DNA of 64,000 nt from Ahniella affigens (GTDB taxonomy: Bacteria > Pseudomonadota > Gammaproteobacteria > Xanthomonadales > Ahniellaceae): NCBI RefSeq assembly GCF_003015185.1, contig NZ_CP027860.1, forward strand, positions 248,001-312,000, given 5' to 3'. The notes beneath the pieces are model-generated. The model saw only the letters and a program-made list of their open reading frames with translations. It was not told the origin of the DNA and searched no databases. Position numbers and translations under genes: made by a program. Shown one piece after another: positions 22,386-31,004 of the stretch. Positions within the stretch are counted from its first letter, which is position 1. Each line of letters opens with the position of its first letter.

Positions 22386-23653
22386 ATCTGAGTCTCCGAA
22401 GCGGCCGCGCCGCCACGCTTGTCCTGCTGCTCGTCGTGTCCCATCTGCTTCCGGCAGCAGATTTGGTGATGGGCACGTATCGCATCCCCTTGTCGAACAC
22501 CGACCCGGATGTTCAAATCGATCCACAGAATGCCACCGTCTCGGTCGCTGCGGCCGCGAGTGCCGGTGTCATTGGTGATGGTTGGTGCCCACCCGACGTG
22601 CTCGGCTCGATTCCAGCGCCGGCGCCGTATGTCGAGATCCGCAAGAACAGCGGTGGCATCCATCGCATCTCCATTGACCCAACCAAGACGCGGCTGCTCG
22701 CAAACGGCGACGTGGACGTCACGCCATTGACCGTCGGCGGTCGACAGGGAGATGGCTGGTGCCCGGCAACGGTCACATTCACCAGCACGCTGACGATCAG
22801 CAACAGTATTGCCGCAGCGAACGTCACCCCGCGCACCTTGGCCTGGGCCACCGTTGGTGCCGCCAGTTGCAACACCACCGGCACCGTGTTTCCGGCAGGC
22901 GTCACGACTGTCTCCGGCTGGCCGCTGAGCGGATCAGTTCCCACGAGTAGTACCGGCATTAGTGTCACGGTGCCTGACGGCGGCGCGTACACGTTCCGGA
23001 TCAACTGTCTGTCCGCCACCGGGGGTGTGTTCACGCGGCAGGTGTCGTTGAACGCGGTGCTGCTCAGCGCTTGTACCGACACGCATGCGCCGCCAGCGGG
23101 CCGTTCCCGCATGACCAGCTTCAACAATGTCACTGGGCCCTGGAATACCGGCAATCGCGAATTCAATTTGAATCAGGTTCTCGATACGACACGTTGGGAT
23201 CCGGCGTTGCCTGGACAACTCACCTCAGCGGGCGTCAATCGATCGGTGATCGGGTACTTTGGGCGGACCCTTGGCGACACCGCGTTGGTGCCGGTTGGTG
23301 CCAGTCAATACATAGCGATGAAAATAGTGACCACCGGTATGCCCGCGGCGTTTGGCGCGATGTCGTCGGAGCAACCTGGGCAGAACGCGGCACCGCTCTT
23401 GCTCAGTTTCTCGCACTGCCCAGGGGACTTCGCGCCGACTGACAGTCGATGCGTGTCGGACTACGGCATCGCGGCAATGGGCTGGACGTTTGGCTCGACG
23501 CCGAACACCTACTGCCCGTTGATCGAAGGCGTTGACTACTACCTCAACATGGCCTTTTTGAATCCGACCGACAACAGCAGCGATTGCACCGTCGGCACTT
23601 GCTGGTGGCTGCTGACGCAGTCTTGTCAGGGCAATTGTCGGGCTGTTCCGTAG
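22382..23653 (+). CDS. Secreted protein with GDGWCP motifs, cassette copy 2
   Basis: A 423-residue exported protein (signal peptide to about residue 26) and full-length paralogue of the product at 16457. Both GDGWCP motifs are kept (GDGWCPPDV and GDGWCPATV), as are FPAGVT, HAPPAGRSR, LPGQLTSAGVNRSV, SSEQPGQNAAP, GIAAMGW and GTCWWLLTQSC. The cysteine pattern of the C-terminal third is conserved, suggesting a disulfide-stabilised extracellular domain. The ATG overlapping the upstream stop was chosen over a longer frame. The two copies differ at many positions, so the duplication is old and both are under selection. Confidence 0.8.
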   Translation: MNLSLRSGRAATLVLLLVVSHLLPAADLVMGTYRIPLSNTDPDVQIDPQNATVSVAAAASAGVIGDGWCPPDVLGSIPAPAPYVEIRKNSGGIHRISIDPTKTRLLANGDVDVTPLTVGGRQGDGWCPATVTFTSTLTISNSIAAANVTPRTLAWATVGAASCNTTGTVFPAGVTTVSGWPLSGSVPTSSTGISVTVPDGGAYTFRINCLSATGGVFTRQVSLNAVLLSACTDTHAPPAGRSRMTSFNNVTGPWNTGNREFNLNQVLDTTRWDPALPGQLTSAGVNRSVIGYFGRTLGDTALVPVGASQYIAMKIVTTGMPAAFGAMSSEQPGQNAAPLLLSFSHCPGDFAPTDSRCVSDYGIAAMGWTFGSTPNTYCPLIEGVDYYLNMAFLNPTDNSSDCTVGTCWWLLTQSCQGNCRAVP

Positions 23654-23669
23654 TCGTCGATCCCGTTGC

Positions 23670-23830
23670 ACTGAGGAGCCTCTGAACAAGTTCAGAGGCG
23701 ACGCGGGCCTTGGATGGCCCGCCCAGGATCGAGCACGTCAGTGCTTGATTCTGGCGCAACGAGTCCGGACCCGTGCCGGATTCGTTGCGGGTCTGAAAGT
23801 CCAGGATGGACTTATTCAGACCCTCCCTAA
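23670..23830. repeat. Dispersed intergenic repeat, copy A (contains TCTGAAAGTCCAGGATGGAC)
   Basis: The gap after the second cassette holds a structured stretch with GCGGGCCTTGGATGGCCCG near 23703 and the 20-mer TCTGAAAGTCCAGGATGGAC at 23792-23811. The same 20-mer occurs inverted at 24735-24754, and a relative (GGTCTGAAAGTCCAGAATGG) follows a GCGGGCCATGGATGGTCCG block at 24903-24976. It looks like a multicopy intergenic element, not a gene. Confidence 0.6.
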
Positions 23831-23931
23831 GGCGGGCGGTCCACAGACCGCCTGCCACGAGGCGTCAGGCCGGGAAATACGGCGGGCGCCTTGATTCATG
23901 CCTTAAGAGTTGAATGCGGTTTGGCGCTCGA

Positions 23932-24315
23932 TCAGCGTGCGGCGGGCAGCAACCGCGCGTACGCGTTTGCATCAAATCCGACAATGCGCACGTCGGCACT
24001 GAACACCATGGGAACGCCGCTACCGCCCAGCGCCTTGAACTGCTGCGCGATCGCCGGGTCGTCGACATCGAGTTCGTGATAGCGAAGTCCGTGCTCTTGG
24101 AAGAACTCGCGGGCTTTGGCGCAATAGGGGCAGGTCTTGGTCGCAAAGAGCACTAAGTCGCTCTGGTGCGGGGCCAGTACCGTGCGAAAGTCACCGTGAA
24201 CCACGGGCTCAGGTTCTGATGCCTTGGCAAGGCCGATACGAGCGGCGTAGCCTGCTCCGAGTCCGACCGAAACAAACAGAACAAATAGAAAGATACCTTT
24301 TAGCGTTTGAGTCAT
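23932..24315 (-). CDS. Membrane-anchored or periplasmic glutaredoxin-like protein
   Basis: A 127-residue protein. Residues ~7-30 are one hydrophobic segment (signal anchor or uncleaved signal). The rest is a thioredoxin fold with the glutaredoxin active site TKTCPYCAKAREFF (Cys62 and Cys65) and the cis-Pro loop GSGVPMVF. It probably reduces or isomerises disulfides outside the cytoplasm. A longer frame upstream exists but lacks protein character, and the chosen ATG gives a clean anchor. It lies just downstream of a tiny Cys-rich exported peptide on the same strand, a plausible substrate. Confidence 0.8.
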   Translation of the reverse strand: MTQTLKGIFLFVLFVSVGLGAGYAARIGLAKASEPEPVVHGDFRTVLAPHQSDLVLFATKTCPYCAKAREFFQEHGLRYHELDVDDPAIAQQFKALGGSGVPMVFSADVRIVGFDANAYARLLPAAR

Positions 24316-24388
24316 GGCAGGCTCGTCTGAAATTGCGCGTGGTGGGGGCAGATTGGCTTGGTGGTATTGATGGTGCAGCGCTCGAACG

Positions 24389-24416
24389 AGGACCAAGCGC
24401 TGCAGCGCTTGGTCCT
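24389..24416. terminator. 28-bp perfect palindrome after the Cys-rich peptide gene
   Basis: A loopless perfect palindrome centred on CGCTGCAGCG lies 14 bases past the stop of the Cys-rich gene, between it and the glutaredoxin gene. No T-run follows on the minus strand. It may protect the short transcript's 3' end or attenuate read-through. Confidence 0.55.
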
Positions 24417-24430
24417 TTGCAAGCGGCTTA

Positions 24431-24610
24431 TTAGAAACAGCACATGCCGCGACAGGACTGGTAGCTCCCACTACCGGACAAGCAGCCGCTCATGCAGGCT
24501 GAGTAGTTCGGGTTGTCGCACTCGAAATAGCGCGCTTGAACAGGCTGGGTGCTGGCAAATGCAAAGCCGAAAGCCAGAGCGGCGGTTGCCATCAACGATT
24601 TGATCTTCAT
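24431..24610 (-). CDS. Tiny Cys-rich exported peptide (59 aa)
   Basis: A 59-residue precursor beginning MKIKSLMATAALAFGFAFAS, a textbook signal peptide ending near PVQA. The mature ~33 residues contain six cysteines and are rich in Ser and Gly, ending SCRGMCCF. AGGAG lies six bases before the ATG, so translation is well supported. I recognise no family. The size and cysteine density fit a disulfide-rich secreted peptide. The neighbouring anchored glutaredoxin could assist its folding; that link is inference from position. Confidence 0.7.
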   Translation of the reverse strand: MKIKSLMATAALAFGFAFASTQPVQARYFECDNPNYSACMSGCLSGSGSYQSCRGMCCF

Positions 24611-25259
24611 GTTTAACTCCTGATTGAGTGGTTTGTGCAGGTTGGCGCGACTCGGATTGCGTTCCGAGTTGCGTGTGTGCCACGCCGAGGCGTGCAAACG
24701 GGCTACGACCTGCCGCTTAGACCGGTCCGAACCTGTCCATCCTGGACTTTCAGAACCGCGGCGCCGCTGAGCTTCTTCAGAGGCGTCCTAAATCGGTGGC
24801 CACAGGCCCGCTTGGAAAGCGCAACACGGAAATTCGTCACGCCAGCGCTCACCGAGATTGCAATATCGAGACCGGGAGTATTTGAAGATGCTCAGAGACG
24901 GTGCGGGCCATGGATGGTCCGTCAAGCATCAAGTACGCAAGTGTATGACTCAGTGTGGGTCTGAAAGTCCAGAATGGGCCTCTTCAGGTCGACACAAATT
25001 GATCGACTTCGTCGATGGGTTCGGCGCGATCAGCATGACCAAGTGGCATTGGCGATCCGTGCCTGTGGTCTTTGGATGCGCACGCGAAGCGGATTCTCGC
25101 GCTGATCTCGTTGCGATGGCGCCGTGACAGATCGCACGCAAGGCGAGGTCAAGGTCCTTGCAAAGTCGAGAGCCAAATATGCAAGCGCCGCCAACCATGA
25201 GTCGGGTTGGCGGCGCGACAGGACCTCGGGACGTCAGATTGACGCTTGAGGTTTTGTTG
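24611..25259. repeat. 649-bp intergenic region with two further copies of the dispersed repeat
   Basis: No convincing gene was found. It holds an inverted copy of the 20-mer at 24735-24754 and a diverged direct copy spanning about 24890-24985, both related to the element near 23670-23830. The last ~100 bases before the next gene's stop look unstructured. Confidence 0.5.
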
Positions 25260-25751
25260 TCAAGGCGAGCAGGTGAGGTACACCGTTTGCGTACCGACGC
25301 TCCCGGATGTGCTCGTGACCGTCAGGGTCACCGAAGCGACGCCGCGCGTCGTGGCGCACGCAAAGCTGGCGTTCTCGTTGTGGTCGCCATAGATGTACAT
25401 CACCACCCGGCCAGATTTGGTCCAGGTGTAGGTCAACGTGCCCGGCACCAGCTTGTCGGGCTTGGCCTCACAGTCAGCAGAATCGCCGTAGGAGTAGCAC
25501 TTCATGTAAACCGGGAACGAATCGCCATTGTTGACGCACAACGTCTTCGGTTCCGAATCCGGACAGATTGCCTTGTACAGATAAGGCGTGGTGCCGGTTG
25601 GGCAGATCGGCTCATCCTTGCCCAACGTGCATGGTGGCGGATTCTCGGGGATTTCTGGGACTTCCATCTCTGTTGCAGCGACGTTGCCGATCAGCAGCAT
25701 GGTTGAAAGCAGGCTTACAACGATTGGGGTTTTTCTTGGAACGTGGCGCAT
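25260..25751 (-). CDS. Secreted Cys-containing protein of unknown function (163 aa)
   Basis: A 163-residue exported protein with a signal peptide ending near GNVAA. The mature part has a Pro/Glu-rich start (EVPEIPENPPPC), about eight cysteines, and a C-terminal beta-rich half (TYTWTKSGRVVMYIYGDHN) like a single Ig/PKD-type domain. No family is recognised. The ATG is preferred because it starts the signal peptide. It lies 68 bases downstream of the kinase gene on the same strand and could be the third gene of the sigma/kinase operon. Confidence 0.65.
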   Translation of the reverse strand: MRHVPRKTPIVVSLLSTMLLIGNVAATEMEVPEIPENPPPCTLGKDEPICPTGTTPYLYKAICPDSEPKTLCVNNGDSFPVYMKCYSYGDSADCEAKPDKLVPGTLTYTWTKSGRVVMYIYGDHNENASFACATTRGVASVTLTVTSTSGSVGTQTVYLTCSP

Positions 25752-25819
25752 GGTTGGTTCTCTTGTTGGGTGCCCAGAAGCGGGCAAGATCGAAACACGT
25801 AAATTGGGTTGCTCAGCGC

Positions 25820-28363
25820 TCACCGGGTCGACACGGGACCGGTAGACGCGGCGACATCGTTGATGCCACAAAGCAAATCCCGAAGGTTCTGACACGACGC
25901 CTTCTGGAGGCTCGCGGAACAGGCAGTGCTGCTGTTCAAAGGAGCAGGCTGATGGGCGTTGGCGCAATCAACGCTCCAAAACAAATAATTCGCCCAGGCG
26001 CCGTACTCGGCGTGGTCGCCGGCTGGTATGTCACTGACTCGGACAGGATCATTGGGGCGCGAGAACGCGCGCAACGCGTCGCGCAAGCTCTGGTCGGTTC
26101 CGGCTTTGGCCAACTCGCGCGACAGCTGCAGACGGAAGAGATTGATCACCGCGCGCTGTGACGCCGAGTCGGATTCCGCGCCAGCGATCGCGGTTCGAAA
26201 CTCCGACACGACGTCTTCTCGTCGTTGCTTGGGGCGCGCAAGCGCGAGCGCCAGGTTGTAGTGAGTCCGATAGGTCATCGGATGTTCCAAACCCAGCGTG
26301 GGTTCAAATCCCTGCAGGGCCATTCGCTGATATCGGGCTGCCAGCTCATTTTGTCCCAGGCGCTGACAGGCGGCACCGACGCGCGCTGCGGCGAGCCCGG
26401 CAACGGATGTCTGAATACCGATCTGAGTGCGGATATCGTTGACCACGCGCGCGCCGTCTTCGCACAGTCGTTCATGGTCTCCGGCCGTGTCCATGACCTC
26501 CAGCCGCGACAGCTGCAATTGTGCCTTGACTTCCTGACGATCCGGAAACGCGCGGCCATAGAGATGCTCTGCAATCTCAGTGCGTTGCTCGGCGCGGTCC
26601 AAGGCCCCGCCCTCGGCGATCGCGATCGCAAGCTTCGACTGTGCAAACACCCATTCGGAACCGCCAAAGGGCAACTTGGGGAGCGCTTGCTTCAGCAAGA
26701 ATTCGGCTTCTGCCCATTGTTTGTCAGCCATCGCGATCCGTCCGCGGACAATCAGGGCCGGGCCGGAATCGCGTTCAGCAGAATCGAGGCGGCTTAGATA
26801 ATTTCGGGCAACCGAGACATACGTCTGCTCGACCTCGGCTCTCGCGAGCTGCAGCAGCACGCGATTTCGATCCGGATGTGCTTCCCGTTCGGCGATCGGC
26901 AACGCCCGATCCAGCAGGCGCGTGGCGGGCTCGGAGATCCCCAATGCCAATTGGGCTTCGGCAATCGTTGAAGCCAGGCTCACAAATGCCTGGGGGTTCT
27001 TTTGTTCAAGCGGCGCAATGGCGTCAACGGAGCGATCGAGAATGTCGCGGGCCGTCGTCCGGTTGCCAGCAAGACCGCTGGGGTCGGCCGACCGAAACGC
27101 CTCCTCCAGCACCGAAAGCGTGGTCTGTGACAGGTCGCGTTCGGCACGAATGCGCTGATTCTGAATGATGGTGACGACCAATGCCGAACTGATCAACGCG
27201 ATCGCCAATGCAGTGATCGATACCGCAAGCCGATTTCGGGCAATGAACTTGCGCAGACGATACGTGTGGCCGCCGCCAGCGACGCTGATGGGTTCGTTGG
27301 CGAGAAACCGGCCGAGGTCGGCTTGCAGTTGCTCGACGCTGCGATAGCGGCTGTCGGCCTCTTTGCGGAGTGCCTTGGCCACGATCCGCTCCAGATCATC
27401 CGGAATCGACTCCGACACACCGCCCGCCCGACGGTCTTGGCGGCTCCGCATGGCAGGCGGCGGTACGTTCAATACCAGGCGTTCCAATTCACCCGGACGG
27501 CGGTCGCTTTGCTCGAACGGCAAGCGCCCGGCAATGAGCTCGTAGAGCAAAACGCCCAATGCATAGACATCCGTTGCAATCGTCACCGCACCGCCTAGAA
27601 TTTGTTCAGGCGCTGCTGAAATGGGCGTAAACGTGCGCTCGTGGGTGACCGTGCGCAGCGATTCGGTATCCAGCGGCTTGGCAATCCCAAAGTCCAGGAG
27701 CTTGACGCAGCCGTCCGGTCGCACCAGAACATTGTCGGATTTGATGTCACGGTGAATGACAAAACTGCGGTGCGCATGCGCGACGGCATCCAGGAGGGCC
27801 ATGAACAGTTGCAGGCGCCCGCGCAACGGGAGATCTTGCTGGCGCGCATACTCGGGCAGCGGGATGCCGTCGACCAACTCCATGCTGATGTAGGCCAGTC
27901 CTTCATGGGAGCCGGCATCGACAAAGAACGCGATGCCGGGATGATTCAGGCGGGCGAGGATGCGGCGTTCACTGGAGAAGCGCTCAGCCAGCGAGCGATT
28001 GAACCGCTCCGGGCGAACCACCTTCAGCGCGACCAGTTGTTCTGGAGATTCGAGGTTCCGGGCTTTGAACACGCGCCCCATTCCGCCGCTACCCAGTTCG
28101 GCAACAATCTCGAATCGACCGATGCGCCGACCGATCCAGGACTGGCGTTCCTGTTCGGTCAGATCATCGAGCGCGGCGTCAAATGCACGCTGCGTGCGAA
28201 GTTTGGCGAGGCGGGTTTCCCGATCGAGCAGATCAAGCGCGTCACCAAGCAAGTGCGGGGCGTCGGCAAGCTCGCTTCGGGCCACGTCGGCCCATGCGGA
28301 CTCTGGATGTTCGACTGCGGCATCAAATGCCGCACGGATTCTTGCGAGGTCTTCAGGAGACAT
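25820..28363 (-). CDS. Transmembrane Ser/Thr protein kinase (PknB-type) with large extracytoplasmic region
   Basis: An 847-residue protein. After ~80 residues of helical leader comes a complete kinase domain: GSGGMGRVFK loop, Lys114 in VALKVV, catalytic HRDIKSDN (Asp206) and DFG at 224-226. A single membrane helix spans ~378-400. The C-terminal ~440 residues are Ala/Leu/Arg-rich helices, probably TPR-like. The start overlaps the end of the sigma-factor gene by 11 bases; an upstream open frame would overlap it far more. In ECF43-type systems such kinases phosphorylate and activate the linked sigma factor; I infer the same role here. Confidence 0.88.
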   Translation of the reverse strand: MSPEDLARIRAAFDAAVEHPESAWADVARSELADAPHLLGDALDLLDRETRLAKLRTQRAFDAALDDLTEQERQSWIGRRIGRFEIVAELGSGGMGRVFKARNLESPEQLVALKVVRPERFNRSLAERFSSERRILARLNHPGIAFFVDAGSHEGLAYISMELVDGIPLPEYARQQDLPLRGRLQLFMALLDAVAHAHRSFVIHRDIKSDNVLVRPDGCVKLLDFGIAKPLDTESLRTVTHERTFTPISAAPEQILGGAVTIATDVYALGVLLYELIAGRLPFEQSDRRPGELERLVLNVPPPAMRSRQDRRAGGVSESIPDDLERIVAKALRKEADSRYRSVEQLQADLGRFLANEPISVAGGGHTYRLRKFIARNRLAVSITALAIALISSALVVTIIQNQRIRAERDLSQTTLSVLEEAFRSADPSGLAGNRTTARDILDRSVDAIAPLEQKNPQAFVSLASTIAEAQLALGISEPATRLLDRALPIAEREAHPDRNRVLLQLARAEVEQTYVSVARNYLSRLDSAERDSGPALIVRGRIAMADKQWAEAEFLLKQALPKLPFGGSEWVFAQSKLAIAIAEGGALDRAEQRTEIAEHLYGRAFPDRQEVKAQLQLSRLEVMDTAGDHERLCEDGARVVNDIRTQIGIQTSVAGLAAARVGAACQRLGQNELAARYQRMALQGFEPTLGLEHPMTYRTHYNLALALARPKQRREDVVSEFRTAIAGAESDSASQRAVINLFRLQLSRELAKAGTDQSLRDALRAFSRPNDPVRVSDIPAGDHAEYGAWANYLFWSVDCANAHQPAPLNSSTACSASLQKASCQNLRDLLCGINDVAASTGPVSTR

Positions 28364-28955
28364 CAGGAATCTGATTGGTCTCAAGCTCTTTGGACAACCA
28401 GTTGCGCGCAAACCGCCAATGCCGGCCGACCGTCGCCTCGGAAATTTGGCACGTCTGCGCAATCTCTTCGGCACTGAGGGGCGTGAACAGTTTCAACTCG
28501 ACGATCCGAGCGCAAACCGGATCCATCGCGGTGAGCTTGCCGAGCGCCTGATCCACCGCGATCCAATCGACCGCTTCCGCAGCCACCGCCAATTCCGACT
28601 CCTGCTTGAAATCGGCGAAGTCCACAAACAGTTTGCCGCCGCCCCGTTTGCCGGCAAAGCGCTCGCGCAAATAGTCGACCACTACCCGGCGGACAACGGT
28701 TGCCGCAATCGCAAAAAAATGCTGGCGGTTGTGCCATGTAAAGTGCTGCTGGTCGCGCAGTCGCAAATAGGCTTCGTGGGCGAGTTCGGTGGCGCTCAAG
28801 GTCAAGCGTTCATGCTGGTGCTTGATCTGGCTTTGCGCGAGCTGCTTCATCATTGGGTAGATATGACGAATCAACGCCGCTTCGGCATCGAGATCGCCGG
28901 CGCGCCAGCGATCGAGTAGCACCGTGATGGCAGGTTCCTGGTTCGTCACTGGCAT
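28353..28955 (-). CDS. ECF RNA polymerase sigma factor, TIGR02999/ECF43-like
   Basis: A 200-residue protein with sigma-2 (TELAHEAYLRL, then NRQHFFAIAATVVRRVVVDYLRER) and sigma-4 (LSAEEIAQTCQISEATVGRHWRFARNWL) regions. The usual acidic DAED-type motif of region 2.2, which contacts core polymerase, is replaced by SATEL. That feature is reported for ECF43 factors, which become active only when a Ser/Thr kinase adds negative charge there. Thr/Ser residues in LTLSATEL are candidate sites. No anti-sigma factor gene is adjacent; the kinase gene overlaps its 3' end. A purine-rich AAAAGGGG precedes the ATG. Confidence 0.88.
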   Translation of the reverse strand: MPVTNQEPAITVLLDRWRAGDLDAEAALIRHIYPMMKQLAQSQIKHQHERLTLSATELAHEAYLRLRDQQHFTWHNRQHFFAIAATVVRRVVVDYLRERFAGKRGGGKLFVDFADFKQESELAVAAEAVDWIAVDQALGKLTAMDPVCARIVELKLFTPLSAEEIAQTCQISEATVGRHWRFARNWLSKELETNQIPDVS

Positions 28956-29256
28956 TACCCCTTTTAGTCCTGATCAATATCGCAAACGCCTTCGGAGCGT
29001 TTGAACCAGTCCAGCTTGATGGTCAGACCGGTCATGAGCGCGGTAGCGGTCCGGCCGATTCCGATGTGCCTATTATCCACGCATTTCGGCTGCGCAGCCC
29101 AACGCGAGGCAACGGGAGCTGAAGCGCCTTGGGGTTAGCGGTGGATCGATGTGCCCGCGGTTTGGCCACAAATGAAGTTGGAGCTGATCGTCTGCAGTCG
29201 GTTCATTGGCACACGGTAGTAAGGCGATGCGCCGAGACGCGGCAACCGAACGCCGA
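28956..29256. promoter_or_regulatory. 301-bp upstream region of the sigma/kinase operon
   Basis: No gene seen. It should contain the promoter of the sigma-factor operon. A hairpin with stem CAAACGC/GCGTTTG lies at 28983-29003, close to the start codon, and could be a leader structure or the terminator of nothing recognisable. I could not assign -35/-10 boxes with confidence. Confidence 0.35.
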
Positions 29257-29574
29257 TCACGCTCGAGACGTTGCGAAACGTGCCAAGCCCGTCAGCACCC
29301 GTCTGGTGGCCGAGAAGCGATTGCCAAAATGCGCGATGCCATCAGCCCGAAGGCGCGGTGCATGCTCGGCAAAATAGCGATCCAGCGACTCCTGATTTTG
29401 CGCGTGGTAGTGCATGACAAAGCACGGGTTGCCGCTTGGATCTGCTTCCGTGTAGAGATCCGCACCCGTGAACCCGGGCAGGTTGATGATCTCCTGAATA
29501 TGGGGGGTGAGCCAGGCGCGATACGCGGGTTCGATCTCAGGCTCAATCACGACGCGCACTTCGTAGACGATCAT
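29257..29574 (-). CDS. DUF4286 family protein (105 aa)
   Basis: A 105-residue soluble protein starting MIVYEVRVVIEPEIEPAYRAWL, with HIQEIINLPGF and a closing DRYFAEHAPRLRADG. This matches DUF4286, a small ferredoxin-like fold related to antibiotic-biosynthesis monooxygenase-type dimers; the function is unknown. Its ATG overlaps the stop of the upstream DUF3667 gene as ATGA, indicating translational coupling. Confidence 0.75.
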   Translation of the reverse strand: MIVYEVRVVIEPEIEPAYRAWLTPHIQEIINLPGFTGADLYTEADPSGNPCFVMHYHAQNQESLDRYFAEHAPRLRADGIAHFGNRFSATRRVLTGLARFATSRA

Positions 29575-31004
29575 AGGTTCACCAGACTCGACAGCACCAA
29601 CGCGACGAGTCCAAAAATCAGCATGAACAGGTAGCACCAGGAGATCAGGCTGAACTTCACCAGCGTCATGATCCAACCCTGGCCATAGATGCGCTTCTGC
29701 GACATCAGCAGATAAATCGGAATCCAGAGCCACGTGATACCGGCAAACAAGCCGGTCAGGTTGCCGATCCAGGGCGCTGTCGTGGCGGTCCAATCGCCGA
29801 GCTTGATCATCAACGCAATCACGCAGATCGACAGGCAGATGAAGCTGTGACTGTGCAGCGCCACAATCAAGTGCTCCATATAAAGCCGGCGCTTGAACAC
29901 GTAGAACACTTTGAGCAACAGTGCGAAAAACGGCAGCATCAGCGCAAGCACCGTAGGGGCTTCGGCAAAGATCTCCTTGACGTACTTTTGTGGCTCGCGG
30001 TTGACCACCTCGACATTCCGGATGCCGGCGGCGACTTTGTCGTTCAACCAAGCATTGCCCATGTCACCGAGCCACGAGATGTGCACGGGATTCTTGGTCG
30101 GGTGCCAGGGCGAGCCGTCCATGAGCATAATGTCATGCGGGTTCGGATTGTCGGGCGTAACGGCCTTGGTGTTTGCTGGCGCCCCAAACAAACCCACGCG
30201 TGGTTCGGAGTCAGCAGCTTTGGGCGCCGGTGGTTTCGAGCTGAACGTGACAATGGGCCCTGTATCGGCTTCGTCTTCACCCGGCTCGGGCAGCATGCCG
30301 GCGACTTCGGCAAGGGCTTGGTCACCGGCAGACGGTTCCGCGCCGGCCTTCGTCTTCGCAGCCTCCGCTTCGGCGGCGATGGCGGCTTTCGCTTTCGCCT
30401 TTTTCCGCTCAAGCGCAAATTCAGCCCTGATCTCCTCGACCGCTTTTTGGTACTCGGCGGCGGGCATGAATGCCTTGGCGGCTGCCAACCCGGCTAGCGC
30501 CGTGCGTTCAGCCGTGTCGACATCGTCGATCGATTTGGGCTTGCCGGAATCAACGCCGTCCGCTTCGTTGTCGAATTGGATGAAGCTGTTGCCCGGAGCC
30601 CCATCATTGTTCCAGGCAACCAGCATGAACGCGACCACGCTGAGGAAGAAATAGAGTCGGAGCGGTGTCACATAGCGCACACGCCGGCCGGCGAAGTACT
30701 CGGTCGTCAAGTGGCCCGGCCGGAGAAACAGGGGACCGAGCGTGCGCAGCGTCCGCGAATCGAAGTTCAGGACGCTGTCCAGAAAGTCGCCCACAATGCC
30801 ACTAATGTGGCGAATCCAACCTTTGCGCGGCTGCCCGCATTCGTAGCAGAACTCGCCGAGCAGTGGCGAGCGGCAGTTCAGACACAGCGGGCCAGGTGCC
30901 GGCGATGGCGCGGTCGCCACCGCTGCGGTGGCGGGATTGGCTTCGGGCCCAGCAGCAATCGATGTGCTGGATGCGGGTTCCGGGTTGGGCGCGACGTCGT
31001 TCAT
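29571..31004 (-). CDS. DUF3667 domain membrane protein with long charged insertion
   Basis: A 477-residue protein. A Pro/Ala-rich N-terminus is followed by a zinc ribbon CLNCRSPLLGEFCYECGQ and the DUF3667 core (NFDSRTLRTLGPLFLRPG, YFAGRRVRYVTPLRLYFFLS). About five membrane helices follow. Between the first helix and the others is a ~200-residue hydrophilic loop rich in Ala, Lys and Glu, with a coiled-coil-like part (RKKAKAKAAIAAEAEAAK) and a Pro/Asp-rich part. The start is the ATG before MNDVAPNP; the frame upstream is not protein-like. Function unknown. Confidence 0.78.
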   Translation of the reverse strand: MNDVAPNPEPASSTSIAAGPEANPATAAVATAPSPAPGPLCLNCRSPLLGEFCYECGQPRKGWIRHISGIVGDFLDSVLNFDSRTLRTLGPLFLRPGHLTTEYFAGRRVRYVTPLRLYFFLSVVAFMLVAWNNDGAPGNSFIQFDNEADGVDSGKPKSIDDVDTAERTALAGLAAAKAFMPAAEYQKAVEEIRAEFALERKKAKAKAAIAAEAEAAKTKAGAEPSAGDQALAEVAGMLPEPGEDEADTGPIVTFSSKPPAPKAADSEPRVGLFGAPANTKAVTPDNPNPHDIMLMDGSPWHPTKNPVHISWLGDMGNAWLNDKVAAGIRNVEVVNREPQKYVKEIFAEAPTVLALMLPFFALLLKVFYVFKRRLYMEHLIVALHSHSFICLSICVIALMIKLGDWTATTAPWIGNLTGLFAGITWLWIPIYLLMSQKRIYGQGWIMTLVKFSLISWCYLFMLIFGLVALVLSSLVNL

